This document shows, piece after piece, positions 9,277 through 17,315 of a DNA stretch of 64,000 nt; positions within the stretch are counted from its first letter, which is position 1; the number at the start of each line of letters is the position of its first letter. This DNA is from Cellvibrio sp. UBA7671 (GTDB lineage Bacteria > Pseudomonadota > Gammaproteobacteria > Pseudomonadales > Cellvibrionaceae): positions 310,001 through 374,000 of the forward strand of contig DLHJ01000002.1 in the NCBI GenBank assembly GCA_002483145.1. The letters run 5' to 3'. The translations under genes and the position numbers were made by a program. The notes beneath the pieces are model-generated. The model was not told the origin of the DNA, searched no databases, and saw only the letters and a list, made by a program, of their open reading frames with translations.

Positions 9277-9294
9277 GGTAAGCAAAAGGTAAGC
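9277..9294 (+). promoter_or_regulatory. Direct repeat GGTAAGC with 11-base period, candidate operator
   Basis: GGTAAGC occurs at 9277-9283 and 9288-9294, one helical turn apart, inside the 327-base divergent gap (9084-9410). A third related GGTAAG lies at 9128. Winged-helix regulators of the OmpR/CadC class typically bind such same-face direct repeats, and the divergent gene encodes one. The link is an inference; the rest of the gap shows no gene. Confidence 0.35.
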
Positions 9295-9410
9295 GCGAAG
9301 TTTTTGTATGGTCAGTGTTTTCATCGCTATTTGCAATATATTCAATTCACACACATCCTCTGCTGTATCGATGAGTGTCCTCTTACATCACAACCGCAAA
9401 AGGTAAGGTT

Positions 9411-10004
9411 ATGAAACTTTCATTCATTAAGTCCTCACAAATAAAAATGTCACTGCTCATGCCTGCGCTTCTTCTCTGTCCGCTGCTTTCCTTCGCTGCA
9501 CCTGAGTCAGCTCCGGGTGATGCCAAGGCTCCGCTGGTCTACATCAACCAAAACATCGGCTTTAATGTGAAGGGCTACAACTATAAGCAGTCAGAGTTTC
9601 CCTGCAATATCGATAAGGTACTGGTGAAAAATCTTGTCGAGCAAGCCAAAAGCGATGGCATACAGCTTGAGCCTGTGGGCACTGCGGACAAAATTCTCAA
9701 TGGCGTGATCCCGGTGGTGGCCATCGACATTGAAAAGCTGGTGTTGGGAAATGAAGAGCGTCAATTCGGTACCAAGCAAAGTAACCCGCTTCCCAAGGTG
9801 CAGGTTACTGTTGCCTTGATCAAAGGTAAGAATGATATGGTCACTGCCAAACACACTTGCGCCATCATGACGCTTAATGAATTTACTCCATCGACCAACG
9901 TATTGGACTTGGGAACCGGAACGACTGTCTGCTCCGCAACGCGTAAATGCTTAAAGGATTTGAGTAAAGATGTAGTGGCCTGGGTGTCGCCCCAGATTAA
10001 GTAA
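9411..10004 (+). CDS. Exported protein of unknown function
   Basis: The 197-residue protein has a clear signal peptide (MKLSFIKSSQ to LLSFAAPES, cleavage near residue 30). The mature part has four cysteines (for example FPCNID, HTCAIM, TVCSATRKCLKD) that could pair in the periplasm, and no membrane helix. AAGGTAAGG lies just before the ATG at 9411, which supports this start over an upstream in-frame ATG. I do not recognise a family. The divergent CadC-like regulator suggests inducible expression in response to a periplasmic or envelope signal. A terminator follows. Confidence 0.75.
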   Translation: MKLSFIKSSQIKMSLLMPALLLCPLLSFAAPESAPGDAKAPLVYINQNIGFNVKGYNYKQSEFPCNIDKVLVKNLVEQAKSDGIQLEPVGTADKILNGVIPVVAIDIEKLVLGNEERQFGTKQSNPLPKVQVTVALIKGKNDMVTAKHTCAIMTLNEFTPSTNVLDLGTGTTVCSATRKCLKDLSKDVVAWVSPQIK

Positions 10005-10033
10005 GTAGTAAATTCAGGCGTTGCTGATAAACA

Positions 10034-10069
10034 AAAACCCACCAGAACAATTCAGTTCTGGCGGGTTTT
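10034..10069. terminator. Bidirectional Rho-independent terminator
   Basis: Stem AAAACCCACCAGAAC / GTTCTGGCGGGTTTT around a 6-base loop, with A and T runs on either side. It separates the convergent genes ending at 10004 and 10103. Confidence 0.88.
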
Positions 10070-10102
10070 CTACGCATGATAAACCATAAAAGTAGCAGTG
10101 GT

Positions 10103-11194
10103 TTATTGAATCCGAATAGGAATATAAGCCATGTTGTTATCGCCATTGGTTTCGGATATGTCATTGTTCTCGTCGATGATAATCCCGATCCAATAATTTT
10201 GCCCCACCGTTAAATCGCTCGGAATAAATACCGGAATAGTGGTGGTGTGTACATCATCCGGGCTGAGAGAGCCGAATGTGCCACCGCCAAGCCGTCTGTC
10301 GCCCGTGCTGATGAAATCATTGTTGGAGACATAAATTCCGAAGCTGATGTTGCTTTGCGTGGTTTTACCATTATTTTCCAGTGTAAATTCCGGGCGCACA
10401 GTAGTGCCACGGGTTACGCGGAAACCAGGTTCACCCGCGATGGTGATGCCGGTTAAAGTCGCGGTATTGGCATTGTTGCGCACTCTTACACGGTCATGGC
10501 TGGAATACTCACCATCGGCACCGGTACGGCGCCAGTGGGCTACAGACACATCATTGAAAGTACTGCTTTGGTTGCCGTACAAAACACGTGAGCCGTGCGA
10601 CGCATCTTCACCAAAATAAATATTCGCCGTTGTGCCATTGGTGTGGTGATGGCGCCATGAATCACCCATCACGTTGTATTCCCAATTCACGTGCATCAAA
10701 CCGAGGAAGTGTCCGGCCTCGTGCGTGATGACGGAATCAATCGGGCGTGCTGAACCTGTATAGGTGAAGTTGGATGATTTTGCGGTGGAGCTGGTCCAGG
10801 TGCGATCCGAATCCAACACAATATCTACTTCATCCAGACCATAGTGCCAACCGAAAAACCAATAGCAGTGGTAATTCATTTGCGCTACGCCCGGTGGCGA
10901 AATACTGTTTGCGTAAATTTCATTTTGGCCGTTGCCCCGGCTTACACCACCGGTTTCAGTTGTGGCATTCACGACAAAAGGTGATGGGTTGGCATTGGTA
11001 GCATTAATGCCGCGTTGCACGGCGGTTAAGTTACTGCCGTTAAAACTGATGGTGTTGATCCGCGCACTAGTTGAGTTGCCACCCCAGCGCAATTTTTTAC
11101 CGCTATCGCCATCGCACTCCAACCAGGACGCACTCAGTGCGGGTTGTGCGAGCAGTACAATTAACGAGCTGACTAATAAATTAAACCGTAACAT
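10103..11194 (-). CDS. Secreted matrixin-type zinc metalloprotease with CARDB domain
   Basis: The 363-residue protein has a signal peptide (cleavage near LSA, residue 22), a catalytic domain with the metzincin zinc motif HEAGHFLGLMH at 158-168 and a Met-turn YNVMG (Met about 176), followed from about residue 235 by a CARDB-like beta-sandwich (VRPEFTLENNGKTTQSN, FIPSDLTVGQNYWIGIIIDEN, DNNMAYIPI). Metzincins of this layout are secreted endopeptidases; CARDB modules usually serve adhesion. No obvious propeptide cysteine switch was seen. It is the second gene of a two-gene operon, 16 bases after the exported protein gene, and ends at a terminator. Substrate unknown. Confidence 0.88.
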   Translation of the reverse strand: MLRFNLLVSSLIVLLAQPALSASWLECDGDSGKKLRWGGNSTSARINTISFNGSNLTAVQRGINATNANPSPFVVNATTETGGVSRGNGQNEIYANSISPPGVAQMNYHCYWFFGWHYGLDEVDIVLDSDRTWTSSTAKSSNFTYTGSARPIDSVITHEAGHFLGLMHVNWEYNVMGDSWRHHHTNGTTANIYFGEDASHGSRVLYGNQSSTFNDVSVAHWRRTGADGEYSSHDRVRVRNNANTATLTGITIAGEPGFRVTRGTTVRPEFTLENNGKTTQSNISFGIYVSNNDFISTGDRRLGGGTFGSLSPDDVHTTTIPVFIPSDLTVGQNYWIGIIIDENNDISETNGDNNMAYIPIRIQ

Positions 11195-11210
11195 GATATG
11201 TCTCCCTATA

Positions 11211-12203
11211 TTACTTAACGGTTAGTGGTGAAGTTGTGGCAGTCTTGCGCACAAGGTTTTCCGTTTGACCACGGAATTTCAATTCTTCATCGCTAGGTTT
11301 TGGCTCGGTGATGGCCACTTCTTTTACTGCGGCAGCCACCGGAGGCTTAACAGTAAAGGCGAGTTTCGGATTGGCCGGTACAACGCGTTGTTCGGGCTGG
11401 CCTAGCTCTGCGTTGAAGTGTTCGATCAATGCAAAAAACTCATCAGTGATCAGCGGTTCGCGATATTTTTTCATCACCTCTGCAGGCGCTTCGCCTGAGT
11501 AATCATCTGCTTTGGTAATGCCTTCAACATTCATGTTGATGCGATATAAAGCCGGTGCTTCTGCTTCATATTTTTTGCGCAGTTCTTCCAATCCTTTGCT
11601 ATCGATTTGATTGGCGGCAATCCAACGCGCAGCGTCAGGTTGTTTGATCACCTTATCGAACGCAGGGCGGGGCATTTCCATGGTGTTGACGTCAAAACGC
11701 GGTTTGCCGCCAAATTCCAACGATTTTTCTGCGCCTACCAGCGGCACACCAAAGCCACTGTAGATACGGTCTTCAAGCACACGGAAGCGGCCTTCTACAC
11801 AATTCACCAATTGGCAATCGCCAGGTTCACCCCCGGGAATAAACAATACATCGGCTTCGCCGCGTGCAAATGTGGGCGCCGTGGTTTCGGTGTAAGCACC
11901 ACCACTGCCATCGGCACCTCCGGGAACGCGCAGGGTAATTTTTTCCGGCAGATAACCGCGGAATACTTTACCAATCTCGTAGGTTACAAATGTGTGTGGG
12001 ACACCTTTGGGTTCTTCGCGAGTAGGTTCGGAATTGCGGTATTGGATATCAACGACTTTGCCATAAGCGACTGCAGCGCTCTGCGCCATCAATTCGCGCA
12101 GACCACCGGCATCTGCATCGGCAGCGCTGTGGGCCATCAGGGTTTGGCTGGAGAGAAACAGGGAACAGGCTGTTGCCAGCCCCAAAAACAATTGCGGCTT
12201 CAT
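11211..12203 (-). CDS. Exported protein, operon partner of the metalloprotease
   Basis: The 330-residue protein has a signal peptide (MKPQLFLGLATACSLF to TLMAHS) and a first domain (about 30-150) with a beta-rich pattern: RELMAQSAAVAYGKVVDIQY, THTFVTYEIGKVFRGYLPE-like text, ITLRVPGGADGSGG and a Cys pair in GDCQLVNCVEGRFRVL. The C-terminal third is charged and low in hydrophobic residues. AAGGAG is 8 bases before the ATG at 12203; a longer in-frame form to 12257 lacks support. I do not recognise a named family. Placement 16 bases before the protease suggests a matched secretion, inhibitor, chaperone or substrate role; which one cannot be told from sequence. Confidence 0.72.
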   Translation of the reverse strand: MKPQLFLGLATACSLFLSSQTLMAHSAADADAGGLRELMAQSAAVAYGKVVDIQYRNSEPTREEPKGVPHTFVTYEIGKVFRGYLPEKITLRVPGGADGSGGAYTETTAPTFARGEADVLFIPGGEPGDCQLVNCVEGRFRVLEDRIYSGFGVPLVGAEKSLEFGGKPRFDVNTMEMPRPAFDKVIKQPDAARWIAANQIDSKGLEELRKKYEAEAPALYRINMNVEGITKADDYSGEAPAEVMKKYREPLITDEFFALIEHFNAELGQPEQRVVPANPKLAFTVKPPVAAAVKEVAITEPKPSDEELKFRGQTENLVRKTATTSPLTVK

Positions 12204-12449
12204 GACGAAACTCCTTCTATTGATTAACAACACGGCTTGGTTACAGGGTGCAATCAAGCTCTGCTAAAGAACATTCAGAATCCTTAATGTTCTAGTCGCC
12301 AGAGTAGGGGGAGTTGCGGGCGTGGGCGAGGAAATATTCCCCTTGGGATTTGGGCATTATTTCACAGCAAGCCTGAAATCCTGGCTCAGGCAATGGCTGT
12401 TGTTTTGCACGATAGGCTTGATGACAGCATAATGCAAATGATACTCTAA

Positions 12450-12464
12450 TGATAATTATTATCA
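12450..12464 (+). promoter_or_regulatory. Perfect 7-1-7 Fur box
   Basis: TGATAAT-T-ATTATCA is an exact match to the 7-1-7 Fur-box consensus. It lies 56 bases before the ATG of the TonB-receptor remnant at 12521, showing that the lost gene was iron-regulated. Any transcript still made here would be repressed by iron. Confidence 0.85.
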
Positions 12465-12520
12465 ATTGGTGGTTGATTCTGATTGTTATACGTTTTCTTA
12501 TCATAGAAGAGTATCTATCG

Positions 12521-12895
12521 ATGCAGCAAAAGGCTAATCGCGTTACCCCGTTCCGAAAACTGTGCTCGTTTCAAGGGCGCGTCCTTAATGAAGCTACGCC
12601 TGAGCACATCGCACGTTTGTTTGCGACTTATCAATGTCTCAATGAGTTAACCATTGGCGGTGGAGTTAATTATCAAAGTGAGTGGAGTGCGAGTCGCTAC
12701 AGTGCTGTGTCAGCGCGTCAGGATGATTATTTATTAGTGAATCTGATGGCGAGCTATCCGATTAGTGACACTTTCACTGTTGCTGTGAACGCCGACAATG
12801 CGCTGGATAAAAAGTGTTACTCATATTTATCCGCCGTCTCCAATCGCTGCGGTGAGCCGCGCAATATGCGTATTACCTTACGGGCGAATTTTTAA
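12521..12895 (+). pseudogene. TonB-dependent siderophore receptor remnant (internal deletion)
   Basis: A 124-codon frame with the C-terminal strands of a TonB-dependent receptor: TPEHIARLFATYQ, LTIGGGVNYQSEW, DDYLLVNLMASYPISD, AVNADNALDKKCY, and the terminal GEPRNMRITLRANF ending in Phe, as outer membrane barrels do. Full receptors have 650-800 residues. The first about 15 codons (MQQKANRVTPFRK) look like a native start with GAAGAG upstream, so a large in-frame deletion seems to have joined start and end. Without plug, TonB box and most of the barrel it cannot transport. A perfect Fur box lies upstream. Confidence 0.8.
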
Positions 12896-12905
12896 ATGGT
12901 GCCTT

Positions 12906-13664
12906 ATGGTCAGTACAGAAATGATGGCATTAAATGCGCGCGCCGATGCGGTTCAATTTTGGCCTGAAATGTATTTTTATGATCGGGCGGCGATTGTGTT
13001 GAGCCGTTTATTAAATATCGATGCGGGTGTGCGCTTTTGTCCGTTAGATGAACGCCGCTATTTGCGTGCGAATCATTGGCTGGATCAGCGCTGCCTCGCA
13101 TTTTTTAATTAGCACCCCAAAGGATTGGGGGTTGAGTGCGGTGCTGGTTTGAGTACGCGTTTTCATCGGCTCAGTGAGCGGCATGATTGGCCCCAATTTT
13201 CCTGGGTTGATATCGATAGTGAAGAGAGTATTGCGCTCAAATCCAAAGTAATGCCAGCGATTGATAATTACCGGTTAATTGCCAGCGACCAACAGGTTGA
13301 AGAGCTTGTCAGTGCAATCTATTGGGATAGATCAACACCGCTGATGATTGTTATTGATGGCCTCTCACATGAAGTGGATGCTGAATGGTTAAAATCCTTA
13401 ATGCAAATTTTGCTGACGCAGCGCTGTGGAAATACGCCAATCCGTATTTTTGTGATACTTGAAGCATCGCCAACCTGGTATGAAAAAATATTCAGTCGGA
13501 TGGGGTTGCCTGCTTTAGGGCGATGGCAGTCGGCGTTTTCAAGCTTGGGAGGTGATATTCATTCAATTAAATATTTTGGTAAAAATACCCAGAACAATAA
13601 AGAGATGGTAATGGGGTTGGTGCTCAGTTACCGATGTTTCCGACAATTGCCCAAGCGTCGCTAA
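12906..13664 (+). pseudogene. SAM-dependent methyltransferase (LCM-like) broken by an in-frame stop
   Basis: The frame opens at the ATG at 12906, runs 68 codons (FWPEMYFYDRAAIVLSRLL, CPLDERRYLRANHWLDQRC), meets TAG at 13110-13112, and continues in the same frame with VECGAGLSTRFHRLSER, a SAM-binding glycine motif typical of leucine-carboxyl-methyltransferase-like enzymes, then FSWVDIDSEESIALK and MPAIDNYRLIASD. The two halves read as one protein, so a nonsense change is the simplest reading. The C-terminus is also lost: from about 13600 the sequence becomes another gene's and the frame ends at 13664. It starts 10 bases after the receptor remnant, so it was probably in the same iron-regulated operon. 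Confidence 0.72.
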
Positions 13665-14346
13665 CACCAACCAACTCAATACCGATGGCGATGGGACCGG
13701 TGACGTATGCGATAGTGATATCGACAATGATGGCGTTCTTAACGGAGTCGATAATTGCCCTAGCGTTGCCAATCTCGCACAGGGTGATATCGACGGCGAT
13801 GGAATCGGTGATAGTTGCGATGCCACTGAAAATATCGCCTGTGGTCCCACCGCATTGTTTAAACCCATGAATCAAGCTGATGTTACTATTTCGTCGGGGG
13901 CACGCGGTGTGTTGTGTGTTGGCTGCGGTGTGTTGAATGCAAATAATATTATCGATTCCAGCCTCACCAACGCGGGCACGCTGGTAACCCTGGTCGGCAC
14001 CGCAGCAGAAGTCTACGCCCGCGCAACCCATGGCCCCGCAACGACTTACACCGGCAGCAAAAGAGTTGGCGTTATAGTTTCAGCTCCTGTTGGTTTGCTG
14101 GATTTGTCGATTCTGGGAAAAATCAGAATCACTACACTCAATAACGGTACCCAACAACAAACCTTCGGTTTGGGTAGTGCAGTGAGTCTGCAATTGTTGG
14201 GGGTGTTTAACGAACCGAACAAATATTTATTGTTGGTCAATACCACCAATAATTTTGACTCGGTAGAAATCAGTCAGGGCGCCGTAGTCGGCGCGCTCAA
14301 TTCACTTGACGTGTATGCCATGTGCGTAGCGCCACCGCCATTATAA
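13604..14346 (+). pseudogene. Fragment of a thrombospondin type 3 repeat surface protein
   Basis: From about 13633 one frame encodes calcium-binding thrombospondin-3 repeats ([59 protein letters not shown]) followed by a C-terminal domain of about 165 residues ending in [15 protein letters not shown] preceding DGNGVG (13604-13621) is in another frame, so a frameshift lies near 13625, and a stop at 13609 cuts the C-terminal frame from any start codon. The N-terminal part, with the signal peptide, is missing. It therefore looks like the 3' end of a large secreted protein fused to the decayed methyltransferase. Confidence 0.7.
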
Positions 14347-14370
14347 TCGTTCCTCGGGGTATTTACTTTT

Positions 14371-14810
14371 CGTCCCAATAAGAGCAAGTCCCGCACCATT
14401 CTGGATTTGCACAATCTCACCGGCGTGGTGGCTTTGCCGATCTATGCCAGCAGTGGTTGCCCATATCAATGAATTTCTTAACGGTTTGCATTTGCAGCAT
14501 TTTCGCCATTGGCTGCAGCGATGGTTGTAGGTGTTTGGTGTTTTGGCGGGTTAAGTATGTATCCCCCCCGGCTTTATCTTTTTTGTGAAAAAGCGCAAGC
14601 GCCAACACGCCAAAGAGCAAAGCAAAGGTGCTCGGGTAGTGGATGCACTCGCGGTTACAGCTGTGACCGGAATGCTGATCGCCAACCGATTATTCCCCAA
14701 CACCTTTCCAACAGGTTGGCCTGGTGTCCGCGCTTGCTCACTTACCACGTTAGTTGGGCGGCACCGGCGAACTAATCGCCGGTGCCATTCCGCCTCGTGC
14801 AATTGTTGAT
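14371..14810 (+). pseudogene. PepSY-associated transmembrane protein remnant
   Basis: Three pieces in shifting frames recall PiuB-like PepSY membrane proteins, which are often iron-regulated and sit beside TonB receptors: 14371-14472 encodes SKSRTILDLHNLTGVVALP, then 14463-14530 encodes INEFLNGLHLQHFRHWLQRWL, and 14585 onward encodes KKRKRQHAKEQSKGARVVDA with TAVTGMLIANRLFPN. Stops and frameshifts separate them and the hydrophobic helices between are mostly deleted. This supports a former operon of receptor, methyltransferase and PepSY protein. No intact gene lies between 14346 and 14865. Confidence 0.6.
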
Positions 14811-14864
14811 ATAGTTGCCAGGCTTGAATATTTCGTTTTTTTAACCCTCACAGGAAACGGCTTG

Positions 14865-15215
14865 ATGAAAACGTTGATCTCCTTTTTATTGGTTGGTGTG
14901 TTATGCAATATTCCAGTGGCAATGGCGCATGAAGGCCATGATCACAGTTTCATTACCGAACCCGCTGCCATTATTGTTGGAAAGGATTATTCAGTGCAGT
15001 TAACTCAGGAAGATGGTGGGTTTGGTTTCGGTAAGCTTCCTGAAAGCTGGCGTAAAGTACCTGCCAAAAATGCAAAGCTGCACAGGAAAGGTGATGGCTA
15101 CTGCATAGTTGCTGTCACTAACGACATTGAGCAAAAGACCTTGTATGTGCTGATGACATCCAATGGCGACGTGTCCAATGCGAACTTTACCGGCGAGTTC
15201 AAAGGCCTGGAGTAA
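14865..15215 (+). CDS. Small exported DUF6488-like protein
   Basis: The 116-residue protein has a signal peptide (MKTLISFLLVGVLCN to PVAMA, cleavage near residue 21) and a mature N-terminus HEGHDH that could bind metal. The rest fits the pattern of DUF6488-type periplasmic proteins: FGFGKLPESWRKV, GDGYCIVAVTNDIEQKTLYVLM and NANFTGEF. AGGAAA lies 10 bases before the ATG; in-frame codons upstream belong to the PepSY debris. Function unknown; relatives often sit near metal or redox genes. The assignment to DUF6488 is from memory of motif layout and is moderate. Confidence 0.7.
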   Translation: MKTLISFLLVGVLCNIPVAMAHEGHDHSFITEPAAIIVGKDYSVQLTQEDGGFGFGKLPESWRKVPAKNAKLHRKGDGYCIVAVTNDIEQKTLYVLMTSNGDVSNANFTGEFKGLE

Positions 15216-15251
15216 TAAGCATCGACTCAAAAGCACTGTATAAAAGGCTAG

Positions 15252-15285
15252 TACTGTTTGCACATACAGTTTTTTGCTGTATGCT
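15252..15285 (+). promoter_or_regulatory. recA promoter with LexA (SOS) box
   Basis: CTGT at 15254-15257 and ACAG at 15266-15269 with exactly 8 bases between form a canonical LexA box. A -35-like TTGCAC (15258-15263) inside it and a -10-like TATGCT (15280-15285) at 16-base spacing give a promoter that LexA would block. This is the expected SOS control of recA, whose start is 138 bases downstream. Confidence 0.85.
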
Positions 15286-15422
15286 ATCCCCAATGGTGTG
15301 ATCTTGAATCTACCTGGTTGCAAAAAGAGCGACCCTAAAGAGCTGCCGGATAGAGTGGTTCAACAGATTTCATAGTAATTTCATAACAACGTGTTTCATT
15401 ATTTTTTATGTTGAGGTGTCAG

Positions 15423-16466
15423 ATGGATGCGAATAAAGAGAAGGCGCTGCAGGCCGCATTGAGCCAAATCGAACGTCAATTTGGTAAAGGTACCGTGATG
15501 CGTATGGGCGATAAAGAGCAAGTCGCCATTCCTGCAATTTCTACCGGTTCCCTTGGGCTTGATGTGGCGCTGGGGATTGGCGGCTTACCTAAAGGCCGGA
15601 TTATTGAAATCTACGGCCCTGAATCTTCCGGCAAAACAACCCTGACGCTGCAAGTTATTGCTGAGGCCCAGCGCGCCGGCGGTACTTGTGCGTTTATCGA
15701 TGCCGAACATGCGCTCGATCCTATTTATGCATCCAAGCTCGGCGTCAATGTCGAAGACTTGATTATCTCCCAGCCGGATACCGGCGAGCAGGCCTTGGAA
15801 GTCACCGATATGCTGGTGCGCTCTGGCGCGGTTGATGTATTGGTGGTCGATTCGGTTGCTGCTTTGACACCTCGCGCAGAAATCGAAGGCGAAATGGGTG
15901 ATCACCATGTGGGTCTGCAGGCACGTTTGATGTCGCAAGCGTTGCGCAAAATTACCGGTAATATCAAAAACGCCAACTGCCTGGTGATTTTTATCAATCA
16001 GATCCGTATGAAAATCGGTGTTATGTTCGGTAACCCTGAAACCACTACGGGTGGTAATGCGTTGAAATTCTATGCATCTGTGCGTTTGGATATCCGCCGT
16101 ATAGGTGCCGTGAAAGAGGGTGAAGAAGTCATCGGTTCAGAAACCCGTGTAAAAGTGGTGAAGAACAAGGTTGCACCACCATTTAAACAAGCTGAATTCC
16201 AGATCCTTTATGGCTCGGGAATTAACCGCATGGGCGAAATTGTTGATTATGGCGTTAAGCTGGGTTTAATCGATAAGGCCGGAGCTTGGTACAGTTATCA
16301 GGGTAACAAGATTGGTCAAGGTAAAAACAATGTGATGAAGTTTTTACAGGAAAATCCGGTTATTTCCAAAGAGCTTGAGCACAAAGTCAGAACGGAACTC
16401 CTGGCTACCCCGGCACTCTCATTAAGTCCAGGTGGTAGTGAAGTGACTGACGATGTGGAAATGTAA
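15423..16466 (+). CDS. recA: Recombinase RecA
   Basis: The 347-residue protein is full-length RecA, the ATP-dependent strand-exchange protein that also triggers LexA cleavage. Visible motifs: [20 protein letters not shown] at the start, Walker A GPESSGKT at 65-72, Walker [12 protein letters not shown], the L1/L2 loop area with [18 protein letters not shown] and [26 protein letters not shown] lies before the ATG at 15423; an in-frame TTG 15 bases upstream is less likely. A LexA box lies upstream and a terminator after the stop, so recX is not obligatorily co-transcribed. Confidence 0.98.
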   Translation: MDANKEKALQAALSQIERQFGKGTVMRMGDKEQVAIPAISTGSLGLDVALGIGGLPKGRIIEIYGPESSGKTTLTLQVIAEAQRAGGTCAFIDAEHALDPIYASKLGVNVEDLIISQPDTGEQALEVTDMLVRSGAVDVLVVDSVAALTPRAEIEGEMGDHHVGLQARLMSQALRKITGNIKNANCLVIFINQIRMKIGVMFGNPETTTGGNALKFYASVRLDIRRIGAVKEGEEVIGSETRVKVVKNKVAPPFKQAEFQILYGSGINRMGEIVDYGVKLGLIDKAGAWYSYQGNKIGQGKNNVMKFLQENPVISKELEHKVRTELLATPALSLSPGGSEVTDDVEM

Positions 16467-16483
16467 GTACCTGTAGGGCTGTT

Positions 16484-16520
16484 AAAAACCTCCGTTTGCG
16501 CTTGGGCAGCGGAGGTTTTT
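16484..16520 (+). terminator. Rho-independent terminator after recA
   Basis: AAAAACCTCCG at 16484-16494 pairs with CGGAGGTTTTT at 16510-16520 over a 15-base loop, 17 bases after the recA stop. Confidence 0.85.
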
Positions 16521-16680
16521 GTATTTAAAGCTGTGCGCTTGCATTGATTAATGCTACTCACTATGTTGTGGCTACAGTGGTAAACTGGAATTGAAAATTT
16601 GCACAAAATTAATAGGGTGGATGTGTAAGTTAAGACGATATTCGATATTCAGTCAGGCGATATTAAAGGTGGTGTTAGTA

Positions 16681-17250
16681 ATGAAACAAATAGGTGTGTT
16701 GTTGGTAGCGTTAAGCGCATTGGTTTTTGCTGGTTGCACCACGCAGCCCAGAGTAGAAACGGACCATCAAGCGGATTTTGATTTTTCATCACTAAAGACT
16801 TTTGATGTGGCGGAGACCAAGCAGGACACTAAAGATAGTATTCTGGTTTCGCCGTTTACCTTGAGCCATATTCATTCTGCGTTGGAAGGTGAGTTAGGTA
16901 AGCGCTATCAAAATGCGGCGACAGGCGCAAAACCTGATTTTATTGTGAGTTATCACGTGGTCATCGAAGAGAAGATCGATCCCCGCAGCTACGATGATCT
17001 TTACGGGTTTGGCTACTATGGCCGCCCTTATCGCTATCCATCACCTTTCTTTCATGGTCCGGGTACTGGTTTGCGCGTGTACAATCAAGGCAGCTTGATT
17101 ATTGATATTGTCGATGCAAAAACTGAAAAGCCTATTTGGCGTGGAGTTTCCGAGAAACGGTTAAGTCGCAGTATGGCGCCCCAGCAACAGCGTGAAGTGT
17201 TGAGTCGTGCTGTCACAGAGGTAATTGCCCAGTTTCCACCGGTTAATTAA
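16681..17250 (+). CDS. DUF4136 lipoprotein
   Basis: The 189-residue protein begins with a lipoprotein signal (LSALVFAGCTTQP, Cys about 19). The mature part fits DUF4136: DFDFSSLKTFDV, ALEGELGKRYQNA, KPDFIVSYHVVIEEK, a Gly/Tyr-rich loop (YGFGYYGRPYRYPSP), then SLIIDIVDAKTEKPIWRGV and a helical end with a Val-rich EVIAQFPP. AAAGGTGG precedes the ATG at 16681. Members are envelope lipoproteins of unknown function. It sits between recA and recX with terminators on both sides, so it appears to be its own transcription unit inserted in the usual recA-recX pair. Confidence 0.88.
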   Translation: MKQIGVLLVALSALVFAGCTTQPRVETDHQADFDFSSLKTFDVAETKQDTKDSILVSPFTLSHIHSALEGELGKRYQNAATGAKPDFIVSYHVVIEEKIDPRSYDDLYGFGYYGRPYRYPSPFFHGPGTGLRVYNQGSLIIDIVDAKTEKPIWRGVSEKRLSRSMAPQQQREVLSRAVTEVIAQFPPVN

Positions 17251-17269
17251 GCCCGTGGTGCAATGATCC

Positions 17270-17296
17270 AAATGGCCGCTGTTGCGGCCATTTTTA
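17270..17296 (+). terminator. Rho-independent terminator after the DUF4136 gene
   Basis: AAATGGCCG pairs with CGGCCATTT over a short loop followed by a T-run, 20 bases before recX begins. Confidence 0.8.
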
Positions 17297-17315
17297 TTAG
17301 CACTGGATTTATTCT

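Noticed and set aside
11607-12227. 206-codon plus-strand frame opposite the exported protease-partner gene
   Set aside because: No signal, no family and no ribosome binding site; the minus-strand gene has AAGGAG and a signal peptide and fits the operon.
12292-12504. Minus-strand frame ending in QGEYFLAHARNSPYSGD
   Set aside because: It starts inside the Fur box and AT-rich promoter, has no good start or ribosome binding site, and no family is recognised. A remnant is possible but unsupported.
13633-13820. Thrombospondin-3 repeat DNA considered as a tandem repeat or CRISPR-like array
   Set aside because: The periodicity is explained by coding for calcium-binding repeats; units differ in sequence and there are no uniform spacers.
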